From CAVPLM01 sp964497095 (lineage in GTDB: Bacteria > Actinomycetota > Thermoleophilia > RBG-16-64-13): a stretch of 8,155 bases of DNA. The DNA is taken from contig CAZCCL010000118.1 of the NCBI GenBank assembly GCA_964497095.1, positions 1-8,155 on the forward strand, read 5' to 3'. The notes below the pieces were generated by a model. The model saw only the letters and a program-made list of their open reading frames with translations. It was not told the DNA's origin and searched no databases. Positions 1-5,680 of the stretch are shown here, piece after piece. Numbering within the stretch: position 1 is the first letter of the stretch; the number at the start of each line of letters is the position of its first letter. Position numbers and translations under genes: made by a program.

Positions 1-8
1 TCTGAGGT

Positions 9-701
9 ATGATGCCGAAGAACAAGGTGGTAGGCCTCCGGGAGGCCATCTCCCGCATCGAGTCGGGTATGACGGTAGCCGTCGGAGGCTTTCTGATCCA
101 AGGTGACCCGCTCACGCTCATCCGCGGGCTCAAGGCCTCTGGCGCCAAAGATCTGACGATCGTCTCTTGCACGACCGGGTTTCGCGACAGGGGGATCGTC
201 GAGCTGGTCAAGGCGGGACAGGTCCGCAAGATCGTGACCAGCCATATCGGTACGACCCCCGACGTGGTCGAGGCCTACCGAACTGGCGAGATCGAGGTGG
301 AACTGGTGCCGCAGGGCACCCTCGCCGAGCAGCTGCGGGCCGGCGGCGCCGGATTGGGTGGTTTTCTCACTCCCACCGGAGTGGGGACGATGAGAGCCGC
401 GGACAAGCAACCCCTCGAGCTAGACGGGAAGACCTATCTTTTGGAGAAGGCCATCCGGGCCGACGTGGCCCTGGTGCGCGCCCACGACGGCGACACTTGG
501 GGCAACCTCAGATACCGGGGCACGGCAGCCAACTACAATCCGCTTTGCGCCACCTGCGCGGAGTACACCATCGCGGAGGTGGAGTACCTCTGCAGCCCGG
601 GCGAGATCGCCCCGGAGAGCGTGCACACCCCGGGGCTGTACGTGCACGCCGTGGTGAGGGCGGATCTTTCTTATTGCGGATCGGCGCCCGCAACCTGCTG
701 A
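9..701 (+). CDS. 3-oxoacid-type CoA-transferase, subunit A
   Basis: First half of a family I CoA-transferase (AtoD/ScoA/PcaI type). With subunit B it moves CoA between an acyl-CoA and a free acid in the cytoplasm. Residues 19-34 (SGMTVAVGGFLIQGDP) match the family signature ending GGFxxxGxP apart from the first residue. Further family blocks are FLTPTGVGT, the DGKTYLLEKAI segment and GNLRYRGTAANYNP. The length of 230 aa is normal. Two ATG codons lie in tandem (9 and 12). GAGG at 4-7 is the only visible ribosome binding site and sits better with the second ATG, so the protein may start one residue later. The last ~15 residues (after TPGLYVHAVV) do not resemble the usual tail. Subunit B follows after 28 nt. 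Acetoacetate, 3-oxoadipate, butyrate or succinate could all be substrates, and sequence alone does not decide. Confidence 0.93.
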   Translation: MMPKNKVVGLREAISRIESGMTVAVGGFLIQGDPLTLIRGLKASGAKDLTIVSCTTGFRDRGIVELVKAGQVRKIVTSHIGTTPDVVEAYRTGEIEVELVPQGTLAEQLRAGGAGLGGFLTPTGVGTMRAADKQPLELDGKTYLLEKAIRADVALVRAHDGDTWGNLRYRGTAANYNPLCATCAEYTIAEVEYLCSPGEIAPESVHTPGLYVHAVVRADLSYCGSAPATC

Positions 702-729
702 CGACCGTCTTCATTGAGGAGAGAACAAG

Positions 730-1413
730 TTGCCCAAGATGGATATCGAGAACATCATCGCCGATCGTGCGGCCCGTGAGCTGAAGGACGGCCAGATCAT
801 CAACCTGGGCTACGGGATCCCCACGCTGGTTGCCAATCACCTGCCACCAGGAGTGGACCTCGTCATCCATAGCGAGAACGGAGCTCTAGGCGTCGGAGCG
901 TTACCGAATGATCTCTGCGCAGATCCCGACCGGGCCAATGCAGGGGGAGAGCCGATCAGCTTGATTCCTGGAGGCAGCTACTTCGACTCGGCGACCTCGT
1001 TCGCGATAATCAGGGGTGGGCACGTGGACATGACCTTCTTGGGCGCGTTTCAGGTCGACGGTGAAGGCAACATAGCCAGCTACGAGGTCCCCGGCAAGAT
1101 CGTGGCCGGGATGGGCGGAGCCATGGATCTCCTGACCGGTGCCAAGGTCGTCAACGTGGTGACCGAACACTGCTCGAAGGAAGGCGGGCCCAAGCTGCTC
1201 AAGAGGTGCATCTTCCCGCTGACCGGCATCGGGGAAGCGGACGTCATCATCACCGAGCGGGCGGTGTTCCGCCGTTATCCGGACAAGGGATTCGTGCTGG
1301 AGGAAGTAGCTCGAGGCTATGCTTTGGAAGACATCGCCGTCTGCACCGGGATGGACTACATCGTGTCCGAAGCGGTGAAGCTTGATGCGTATGGACCAGG
1401 ACAAGAGGGCTGA
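730..1413 (+). CDS. 3-oxoacid-type CoA-transferase, subunit B
   Basis: Catalytic half of the CoA-transferase (AtoA/ScoB/PcaJ type). The family's catalytic glutamate, which forms the glutamyl-CoA thioester, is E49 in IHSENGALG. Other family features are NLGYGIPT near residue 25, the PGGSYFDSATSFAIIRGGHVD block, and the PGKIVAGMGGAMDL segment that precedes the conserved core end. The length of 227 aa is typical. The start is TTG at 730: GAGGAGAG at 716-723 lies 6 nt upstream, whereas the first in-frame ATG (739) would be about 15 nt away. It follows subunit A by 28 nt and precedes the transglutaminase-like gene by 18 nt, so the three are probably co-transcribed. The heteromeric CoA-transferase assignment is firm, the substrate is not. 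Confidence 0.94.
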   Translation: MPKMDIENIIADRAARELKDGQIINLGYGIPTLVANHLPPGVDLVIHSENGALGVGALPNDLCADPDRANAGGEPISLIPGGSYFDSATSFAIIRGGHVDMTFLGAFQVDGEGNIASYEVPGKIVAGMGGAMDLLTGAKVVNVVTEHCSKEGGPKLLKRCIFPLTGIGEADVIITERAVFRRYPDKGFVLEEVARGYALEDIAVCTGMDYIVSEAVKLDAYGPGQEG

Positions 1414-1431
1414 AGAAGGAGGCGCCGCAAG

Positions 1432-2097
1432 GTGAGGCGGGCTCTGGCAAGGCGAGTACTGATGGTGATCGCCATCCTGGTCTGGATCGGAGCGGTGGTG
1501 TATCCCGATCCGCGCCCCTTCGCCGCCTCGATCGACAGATTGAGGCACCCGCCGGTGGATGCCCAGGCAGTGACCGGCATCGCAGCCGGGCTTCCCGACG
1601 ACTACAAGACCATCGAGGACTTTGCCCTAGACTACGTGCCGTACACACCTGCCTGGACGCTGTATCGGTTGCCCTGGTATTTCCCCACGGTGCCCGAGGT
1701 CCTGCGGGATCGGGGCGGTGATTGCCAGGCTCGGGCGCTCCTGGTGGCGAGCATCCTCGAGGCCAAGGGAATGCCATACACCCTGCGCTATTCCTTCGAC
1801 CACGTATGGGTGGATTACCCCGGCAAGCAGGCCACGAACTTGGAAGACGCGGCCACATCGTTCGTGTCCGACTCGGGAAAGGGGTGGCTGGCCAGCCTGC
1901 CGGACCGTATCCCGCTTTGGTCGATCATCAAAGTGCGGGTGGCCTACCACTGGACACCTATGCCGCTGATGCAGAAGGCGATCCTCTTGATCGGCATCTT
2001 GCTGATCGTGGGCTACGGGGAAAGACGGCTACTGGGCAGGCTGAAAAGGAAGATATGGCCCGGGAGTGACCGGGTCGTCAGTTCGCGCTCGTACTAG
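1432..2097 (+). CDS. membrane-anchored transglutaminase-like (papain-fold) protein
   Basis: Predicted two-span membrane protein with a transglutaminase-like cysteine-hydrolase domain between the spans. A hydrophobic segment at residues 9-24 and another at about 183-195 flank the domain, and the basic tail (RRLLGRLKRKIW) should be cytoplasmic, which places the domain outside. Catalytic candidates are C98 in GGDCQARALL, H124 in FDHVWVDY and D139 in NLEDA, spaced as in the family's Cys-His-Asp triad. Such proteins may be proteases, amidases or crosslinking enzymes, and the substrate is unknown. The start is GTG at 1432 with AAGGAGG at 1416-1422, 9 nt upstream. It is 18 nt behind the CoA-transferase B gene with no obvious functional link. 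The stop codon lies at the junction of a 16-bp tandem duplication, so the C-terminal end may be recently altered. Confidence 0.82.
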   Translation: MRRALARRVLMVIAILVWIGAVVYPDPRPFAASIDRLRHPPVDAQAVTGIAAGLPDDYKTIEDFALDYVPYTPAWTLYRLPWYFPTVPEVLRDRGGDCQARALLVASILEAKGMPYTLRYSFDHVWVDYPGKQATNLEDAATSFVSDSGKGWLASLPDRIPLWSIIKVRVAYHWTPMPLMQKAILLIGILLIVGYGERRLLGRLKRKIWPGSDRVVSSRSY

Positions 2098-2111
2098 TTC
2101 GCGCTCATACT
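2080..2111. repeat. 16-bp tandem duplication across a stop codon
   Basis: Two adjacent 16-nt units, AGTTCGCGCTCGTACT (2080-2095) and AGTTCGCGCTCATACT (2096-2111), differ at one base. Their junction forms ACTAGT, which supplies the plus-strand TAG (2095-2097) that ends the transglutaminase-like gene and a minus-strand TAG (2094-2096) that ends the small convergent gene. With a single unit, the plus-strand frame would continue for about 45 codons to a stop at 2246-2248, whereas the minus-strand frame would still stop at once (TGA). Confidence 0.9.
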
Positions 2112-2264
2112 GGGCGGACGGCGGGTGGCCGGCAGGCCGCCCCGCAACGCGTCGACTGGGGCCTCTTTTGTGGGTCGGCGGCTCTTGGACTCATGCCTTC
2201 TCAGCCACCACTCAGAGGCTAGTGCCAGAGCGGCGAGAATGCCGATGACGAGCACGTTTTCCAT
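2094..2264 (-). CDS. small single-span membrane protein (56 aa), hypothetical
   Basis: I do not recognise a family. The reading frame begins with ATG at 2264 and opens with MENVLVIGILAALALASEWW, a compact hydrophobic helix from about residue 4 to 17. A tryptophan pair and a basic stretch (LRRHE, SRRPTK) follow. A short hydrophobic span followed by positive charges resembles a single-pass protein with an external N-terminus and a cytoplasmic tail of about 35 residues rich in Arg and Pro. The third codon position is about 75% G or C (42 of 56 codons), consistent with coding. GGGGA lies 4 nt before the ATG, a weak and close ribosome binding site. It lies 107 nt downstream of the dipeptidase gene on the same strand and its stop overlaps the 3' end of the convergent gene by 3 nt. 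It could be the last gene of the minus-strand cluster or a chance frame. Confidence 0.45.
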   Translation of the reverse strand: MENVLVIGILAALALASEWWLRRHESKSRRPTKEAPVDALRGGLPATRRPPSMSAN

Positions 2265-2294
2265 GTCATCCCCGGATCTTCGGGTGCGTCGGTC

Positions 2295-2322
2295 CCGGTC
2301 AGGTCTTCTCCGCTAGGACCGG
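2295..2322 (+). terminator. weak hairpin downstream of the plus-strand operon
   Basis: CCGGTC (2295-2300) pairs with GACCGG (2317-2322) across a 16-nt loop and is followed by CTTTCCTT (2323-2330). The six-pair stem and pyrimidine run resemble a poor intrinsic terminator for the plus-strand operon, about 200 nt past its last stop. The loop is long and the T run is broken, so this is tentative. Confidence 0.22.
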
Positions 2323-2336
2323 CTTTCCTTCCGAGT

Positions 2337-2363
2337 GGCGGACGGGGCCTCCGTCCTATCGCC
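2337..2363 (-). terminator. hairpin just after the dipeptidase stop
   Basis: GGCGGACGG (2337-2345) pairs with CCGTC (2351-2355) and, past a 4-nt bulge, CGCC (2360-2363), with a GGCCT loop. It begins 9 nt beyond the dipeptidase stop on the minus strand. No T run follows, so it is not a classical intrinsic terminator. It could stabilise the 3' end or reduce read-through into the small membrane-protein gene. Confidence 0.3.
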
Positions 2364-2371
2364 GGGCGCGA

Positions 2372-3607
2372 TCAACCCAAGGTCTCTCGAAACACGCGGG
2401 CGAAGTTGCGGTAGCAGACCTTCTCTACCTGCGCCGGGCTCAGACCTGCGTCGCTCAGCAATCCGGCGATGCGCGGATAGTCGGCCACGCCTTCGAGACC
2501 GAGCGGCAGGGCGTCGATCCCGTCGAGGTCTCCACCCAGTCCCACGGCGTCTTCGCCGCCGACGTTGATGGCCCAAGTCACGTGGTCCACAAGCGACTCG
2601 AGAGGTGGGCGCGGGATCAGAGCGACGGCCGCGGAGCTCTGCCGGCCGGCCTCATCGACCGATGCTCCCGCCGCCACGCTGCGGAAGAACTCCTCGGAGA
2701 TGGTCTTCTCCTCCCGGAAGAACCCGGCGGAGAGGAAGCCCGGGGCTACGCTGATCCCGACGACGCCTCCGCCGAGCGCCACCGTCCGGATCATCTCATC
2801 TGTCAGATTCCTGGGATTGGGGCAGAGGGCGCGACAGTTGCTGTGACTGGCGACGAGGGGCCTGGTCGCCACCCGGCAGATGTCTGCGAACGCCCGGTCG
2901 GAGGCATGGGAGACATCCACAAGCACACCGTGCTCCTCGCAGGCCCCGACCAGCTCGGCGCCTGCCGTGGTAAGCCCGCTGCCGCTCCCGAACACCGAGC
3001 CGCAGAAGGCATTGTCGCCCCAGGCCAGGGTGATCAGCCGTACACCCAGATCGTAGAACAGAGCCAGGTTCTCGACTTCTCCCAGGAGGGCGTCGGCTCC
3101 TTCCAGGCTTGCTATGATGGCGATCCGACCGCGCGGTCCCTGAGGCTCGGACTGCGCCCAAGGCTCAGCCGTCTCGCNNNNNNNNNNNNNNNNNNNNNNN
3201 NNNNNNNNNNNNNNNNNNNNNNNNNNNNNNNNNNNNNNNNNNNNNNNNNNNNNNNNNNNNNNNNNNNNNNNNNNNNNGGCCGTCTCGCACGCCTCAGCCG
3301 TCTCGCACGCCTCAGCCGTCTCGCACGCCTCATCCACCTGGGCGCCGGTTGTGGCTAGGAAGAGATCGGCGGGGAAGTCGGCGCAGAGCCGGCGAACGGC
3401 TTCGACCTTCGCCAGGGCCACCTCCAGCTCACGGCCCCTGTACTGCTCGCTCCACACCCAACTGGCGAAGACCTGGGCACACACCCCGGCCTTCCGCAGA
3501 CCGGGGAGGGTGACATGCAGATCCCCGGAAGAATCCTGGGCGGAGAAGTCGGCCTTGCCCTCCCAGATCTTGCCGATCGTGTCGCAGTGGGCGTCAAAAA
3601 AGCGCAT
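2372..3607 (-). CDS. membrane dipeptidase-type zinc peptidase (M19) with repeat insert and assembly gap
   Basis: Renal-dipeptidase-like (peptidase family M19) metallohydrolase, which cleaves dipeptides at a binuclear zinc site. All expected metal-binding motifs are present in order: DAHCDT (H7, D9) at the N-terminus, IIASLEGAD (bridging Glu), DVSHASD (His), ASHSNCRAL (His) and GGDLDGI (the conserved Asp near the C-terminus). No signal peptide is visible, so it is probably cytoplasmic. Between VDEA and GRIAIIASLEG, where family members have a short linker, there is a tandem ACETAE hexapeptide interrupted by 100 N. Both sides stay in one frame, but the true length is unknown. ATG at 3607 lies 12 nt past the stop of the nitrilase-family gene, and the nearest purine-rich site (GAGGGG) is about 15 nt away, so translational coupling is likely. 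The dipeptidase family is secure, the physiological substrate is not known. Confidence 0.9.
   Translation of the reverse strand: MRFFDAHCDTIGKIWEGKADFSAQDSSGDLHVTLPGLRKAGVCAQVFASWVWSEQYRGRELEVALAKVEAVRRLCADFPADLFLATTGAQVDEACETAEACETAEACETAXXXXXXXXXXXXXXXXXXXXXXXXXXXXXXXXXXETAEPWAQSEPQGPRGRIAIIASLEGADALLGEVENLALFYDLGVRLITLAWGDNAFCGSVFGSGSGLTTAGAELVGACEEHGVLVDVSHASDRAFADICRVATRPLVASHSNCRALCPNPRNLTDEMIRTVALGGGVVGISVAPGFLSAGFFREEKTISEEFFRSVAAGASVDEAGRQSSAAVALIPRPPLESLVDHVTWAINVGGEDAVGLGGDLDGIDALPLGLEGVADYPRIAGLLSDAGLSPAQVEKVCYRNFARVFRETLG
3164..3332 (-). repeat. 18-bp in-frame tandem repeat (ACETAE) broken by the gap
   Basis: The plus-strand unit gcctcagccgtctcgcac occurs as two perfect copies (3291-3308, 3309-3326), a partial copy against the right edge of the gap (3278-3290) and six further bases at 3327-3332. 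A 14-nt piece of the same unit lies against the left edge (3164-3177). On the minus strand it encodes the hexapeptide ACETAE. At least four copies exist and the rest are hidden in the gap. There are no unique spacers, so it is not a CRISPR array. Arrays like this commonly break short-read assemblies, which would explain the gap. Confidence 0.92.
3178..3277. other. assembly gap (100 N)
   Basis: Exactly 100 undetermined bases, the usual placeholder for a scaffold gap of unknown size. It lies inside the dipeptidase gene and within the 18-bp tandem array. The flanking frames agree across 100 N plus two bases (34 codons), but this says little about the real length. Confidence 0.98.
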
Positions 3608-3619
3608 GTCAGGGCGCTT

Positions 3620-4735
3620 CTACCCCTCGGCCGCCCTGAGCGCCTCCAGTTCCCTCTCCAACTCGGCGATCCGCGCGCACAACTCGTCGATCTCCGCCTG
3701 TCCGGCCTCGGCGGCCCGAAGGGCGGCGCTTACATCGATCGCTGCGGCCGGAGCGCGGCCCTCCAGCGATTCCATGGGTAGCACGGGCTCGAACTCGTTT
3801 TCCCGTACCAGCAGGCCGAGGATGTCCCAGCGGCTGTAGAGGCCGGTGATGTTGATGATCCCCCGGGCCATCTCGTTCAGCTTGAGGTCTACATCTGCAT
3901 AGACGATGGTCTCTTGGTCGCGGACCGGCCCGGCCACCACCTCCCCGAACGGGTTGATGATCGCGCTCCCCCCGAAGCTCTGGTAGAAATCGGTGTTGGG
4001 ATAGAAGTCGGTCGGCCGTTTCTCGGGCGGGATGTAGTTGGCCGCCAGCACGCACCAGCAGGCGCCGGACACGGCCATGGCCGTGGTCATGGCCGGTGTC
4101 ACCCAGGGCAGCTCCTCGGCACCGCCCAGGTAACCCGGCCAGAGCGAGCAGTTCACTTTGGTCCCCTGCACGATGTAGTACTGCTTGAGCAGCGGCTGGT
4201 CGTGCTCCCCGCATATGAGGCCGCTGACCTTGCCGAAATCCATTTCGTGGACGCGCAGGTTCCGGCTGCCGTCGCCCCGGGTGTGGATCATCAGCTCCTG
4301 GACGGTGATGTTGATCTTGCGGTGTACCCCCAGGATCTCGCCCCGGTTGTCGATGTAAAGGATGGAGTTGTACTGCCGCCCTCCGTACTTCCTATCCCGT
4401 TCGTTGATGCCAATGACCACGTTCGCATCCGCCTGACGGGCGGCTTTGCAGAGCAGGTCGGTCTCCTCGCTGGGTACCTCGATGCCGTGGCGGAGGTATT
4501 CCGCCCAGATGCCCGTGTACTCGGGCCCCTTGGTCAGGTCGATGGCGAAGTGACAGTAGCCCGGGATGTGGAGTTCGGGGAAGACGATCAAACGGGCTCC
4601 GTTGGATGCCGCCTCCTTGATCCGCTCGAGGACGTTGTTCAGCGTGGCCGTGGAGTCGAAATACACGGGCTTGTCGCGGTATTCGGGGGCGGCCTGGACG
4701 GCTGCGGCGATGAACTTCGGATATTCCTTGAGCAC
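3620..4735 (-). CDS. nitrilase-superfamily carbon-nitrogen hydrolase with coiled-coil tail
   Basis: Carbon-nitrogen hydrolase of 371 aa, likely hydrolysing an amide or nitrile in the cytoplasm. The triad is visible: E54 in FPELHIPGY, K140 in VHRKIN and C175 in SGLICGEHDQPLLK. A second conserved Glu is E147 in VQELMIHTRGDG, the position where nitrilases have an ER/EE motif before GDG. The layout and the GEHxQPL and SLWPGY blocks are closest to true nitrilases. However, the residue after the catalytic Cys is Gly, not the Trp of the nitrilase CWE motif, so nitrilase activity should not be assumed. Residues 349-366 have Ile/Leu at 349, 352, 356, 359, 363 and 366, a clear heptad pattern for a C-terminal coiled coil. 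The start is GTG at 4735 with AAGGAGA at 4742-4748. It is followed by the dipeptidase gene after 12 nt and carries its own upstream promoter candidate. Confidence 0.88.
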   Translation of the reverse strand: MLKEYPKFIAAAVQAAPEYRDKPVYFDSTATLNNVLERIKEAASNGARLIVFPELHIPGYCHFAIDLTKGPEYTGIWAEYLRHGIEVPSEETDLLCKAARQADANVVIGINERDRKYGGRQYNSILYIDNRGEILGVHRKINITVQELMIHTRGDGSRNLRVHEMDFGKVSGLICGEHDQPLLKQYYIVQGTKVNCSLWPGYLGGAEELPWVTPAMTTAMAVSGACWCVLAANYIPPEKRPTDFYPNTDFYQSFGGSAIINPFGEVVAGPVRDQETIVYADVDLKLNEMARGIINITGLYSRWDILGLLVRENEFEPVLPMESLEGRAPAAAIDVSAALRAAEAGQAEIDELCARIAELERELEALRAAEG

Positions 4736-4789
4736 GGGACGTCTCCTTGGTCGGCTCCGACCGGAGCGGCTACTCGTTCGGTGTGCCCG

Positions 4790-4819
4790 AGTCTACCTTC
4801 GCGCGGGGTCGCACGGCAA
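4790..4819 (-). promoter_or_regulatory. promoter candidate for the nitrilase-dipeptidase genes
   Basis: On the minus strand, TTGCCG (4814-4819) and TAGACT (4790-4795) are separated by 18 nt. They match the -35 TTGACA at four positions and the -10 TAnnnT pattern fully. Transcription would begin near 4783, giving a leader of about 48 nt that contains a GCTCC/GGAGC hairpin (4754-4767) just before the ribosome binding site. This would make the nitrilase-family and dipeptidase genes a unit separable from the upstream DUF3795 gene. Confidence 0.5.
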
Positions 4820-4837
4820 GCAGTGCCTGTCTCGCGG

Positions 4838-5362
4838 CTACGACTGAGAGAGGCGTGTTGCGATGGCTTCGCGATGCGCCTCGACGTAGGCGTTGCCCGG
4901 ATCGTGGCCGCAGTGGCGGCATCTGAGATCGTATGCGGAGTTGATCGTGCCGCAGGAGGGACAGGTGTAGCGCAGGCGGGCCTCTTCCATCCAGGCTTCA
5001 GGCCCGATCTCGCCTATGCGCCGGAGGTCTTCGTGAATGTCGGCTCGGTGGGGCCGTTCGCAGCCGAACGTCAGGAGGTCGGCGCAGGGGTAGTCGACGC
5101 ACTCGCCGCAGAAGGCCAACCCCCGTTCGGCGGCACAGGCGAACATCGTGCACGAGCGACAATAGCTCATGCGCCTCTCGGCCCGGCAGCCGTCGCAGTA
5201 GGTCTCCTCCGTGCTCTGCTCGAAGCCGGCCGCTAGGCGGGCCAGCCTCTCCGGGTCTTCGTGACCGGCGATGTAGATGGTGCAGGCCTGGCACAAGAGG
5301 CCGCATACGGCCGCCAGGGTGGGGACCTCCGATGTGGCGTTGGCGCCGGTCTGACGGTCCAC
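4838..5362 (-). CDS. DUF3795-type cysteine-rich protein with C-terminal zinc ribbon
   Basis: A 174-aa protein with 16 cysteines. Residues 17-101 carry the DUF3795 pattern: AVCGLLCQAC (C20, C24, C27), YCDGC (C56, C59), CRSC (C68, C71), C76, FCGEC (C85, C88), then YPCADLLTF and C101. Residues 132-154 form a separate zinc ribbon, TCPSCG...CRHCG (C134, C137, C148, C151). The function of DUF3795 is unknown. The Cys clusters suggest metal or Fe-S binding. The protein is soluble, with no signal or membrane segment. The start is GTG at 5362 with AAAGGAG at 5372-5378, 9 nt upstream. It lies 102 nt before the nitrilase-family gene on the same strand and is divergent from the leuA leader. Confidence 0.8.
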   Translation of the reverse strand: MDRQTGANATSEVPTLAAVCGLLCQACTIYIAGHEDPERLARLAAGFEQSTEETYCDGCRAERRMSYCRSCTMFACAAERGLAFCGECVDYPCADLLTFGCERPHRADIHEDLRRIGEIGPEAWMEEARLRYTCPSCGTINSAYDLRCRHCGHDPGNAYVEAHREAIATRLSQS

Positions 5363-5552
5363 TCGCTACTACTCCTTTCCCCTGGGCGCGTGCGTACCTG
5401 GCCCACTATCGCATACGACCAACTCCATCAGAAGTCGGTCTCGTCGGCCCTCGCGGGGGTCCCGCAGTCGCGCTCTTTCTCCCTGCAGTTCCAGCGTGGT
5501 CCTCCTCTCCCGAACGCGGGTCGCGAGCGTACCTTTTCCTGCCACCGCCTGC
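5363..5552. other. divergent intergenic region, mostly unassigned
   Basis: Between the DUF3795 start and the leuA leader promoter. The sequence is pyrimidine-rich on the plus strand. A short hairpin, GCGGG (5453-5457) with CCCGC (5461-5465), is visible and has no known role. For the minus-strand gene the only promoter hint is TGCGATAGT, an extended -10-like element near 5405-5413, with no good -35. I see no convincing gene, RNA gene or operator palindrome here. Confidence 0.4.
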
Positions 5553-5569
5553 TAAACTCGGTTGTCATG
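5553..5569 (+). promoter_or_regulatory. -10 box giving a probable leaderless leader transcript
   Basis: TAAACT (5553-5558) fits the TAnnnT -10 consensus. A start point 7-9 nt beyond it falls on or next to the ATG at 5567, so the leader peptide would be translated from a leaderless mRNA. That would explain the lack of a ribosome binding site before this ATG. No clear -35 is visible 17-18 nt upstream, which is common for this promoter class in actinobacteria. Confidence 0.5.
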
Positions 5570-5680
5570 GAGAGCAGATCGGTATTCCGTGCGCGTCACC
5601 TGGACCGCCAGGTCGGTGACTCGGTGGTCGCTGTAGGCCGCGCTCTCGTTCTCGACCTCCTCCTGCTCCTCCCCCGCTAG
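5567..5680 (+). CDS. leucine-rich leader peptide of leuA (37 aa)
   Basis: Short gene ending 76 nt before leuA. Its last 11 residues read LVLDLLLLLPR, with seven leucine codons (CTC or CTG) among 11 codons, then the TAG stop at 5678-5680. This is the pattern of a ribosome-stalling leader peptide that senses charged tRNA-Leu; such leaders control leucine operons in enterobacteria and are also reported upstream of leuA in actinobacteria. I chose ATG 5567 because a -10 box lies 8 nt upstream and would give a leaderless message. The alternative is GTG at 5624, ten nt behind AGGT, giving an 18-aa leader. The N-terminal half carries a hairpin, GTCACC TGG / CCA GGTC GGTGAC (5595-5620, 4-nt bulge). 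The function as a sensor is inferred, not tested. Confidence 0.75.
   Translation: MESRSVFRARHLDRQVGDSVVAVGRALVLDLLLLLPR

Noticed and set aside
650..701. Frameshift at the C-terminus of CoA-transferase subunit A
   Set aside because: The last residues look atypical, but the gene has normal length and ends 28 nt before subunit B; neither other frame gives an obvious better tail by eye.
3164..3332. Possible CRISPR array around the N gap
   Set aside because: The 18-bp units are contiguous with no unique spacers and encode a continuous hexapeptide in the dipeptidase frame.
3914..5236. Long plus-strand reading frame (440 codons) opposite the nitrilase-family and DUF3795 genes
   Set aside because: It is antisense to two clearly recognisable genes with good ribosome binding sites, shows no family resemblance, and is explained by the lack of AT-rich stops in GC-rich DNA.
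5261..5566. Upstream extension of the leader frame (total 139 codons)
   Set aside because: Runs through the start of the divergent DUF3795 gene and the promoter. Only the part from 5567 has promoter and leucine-codon support.
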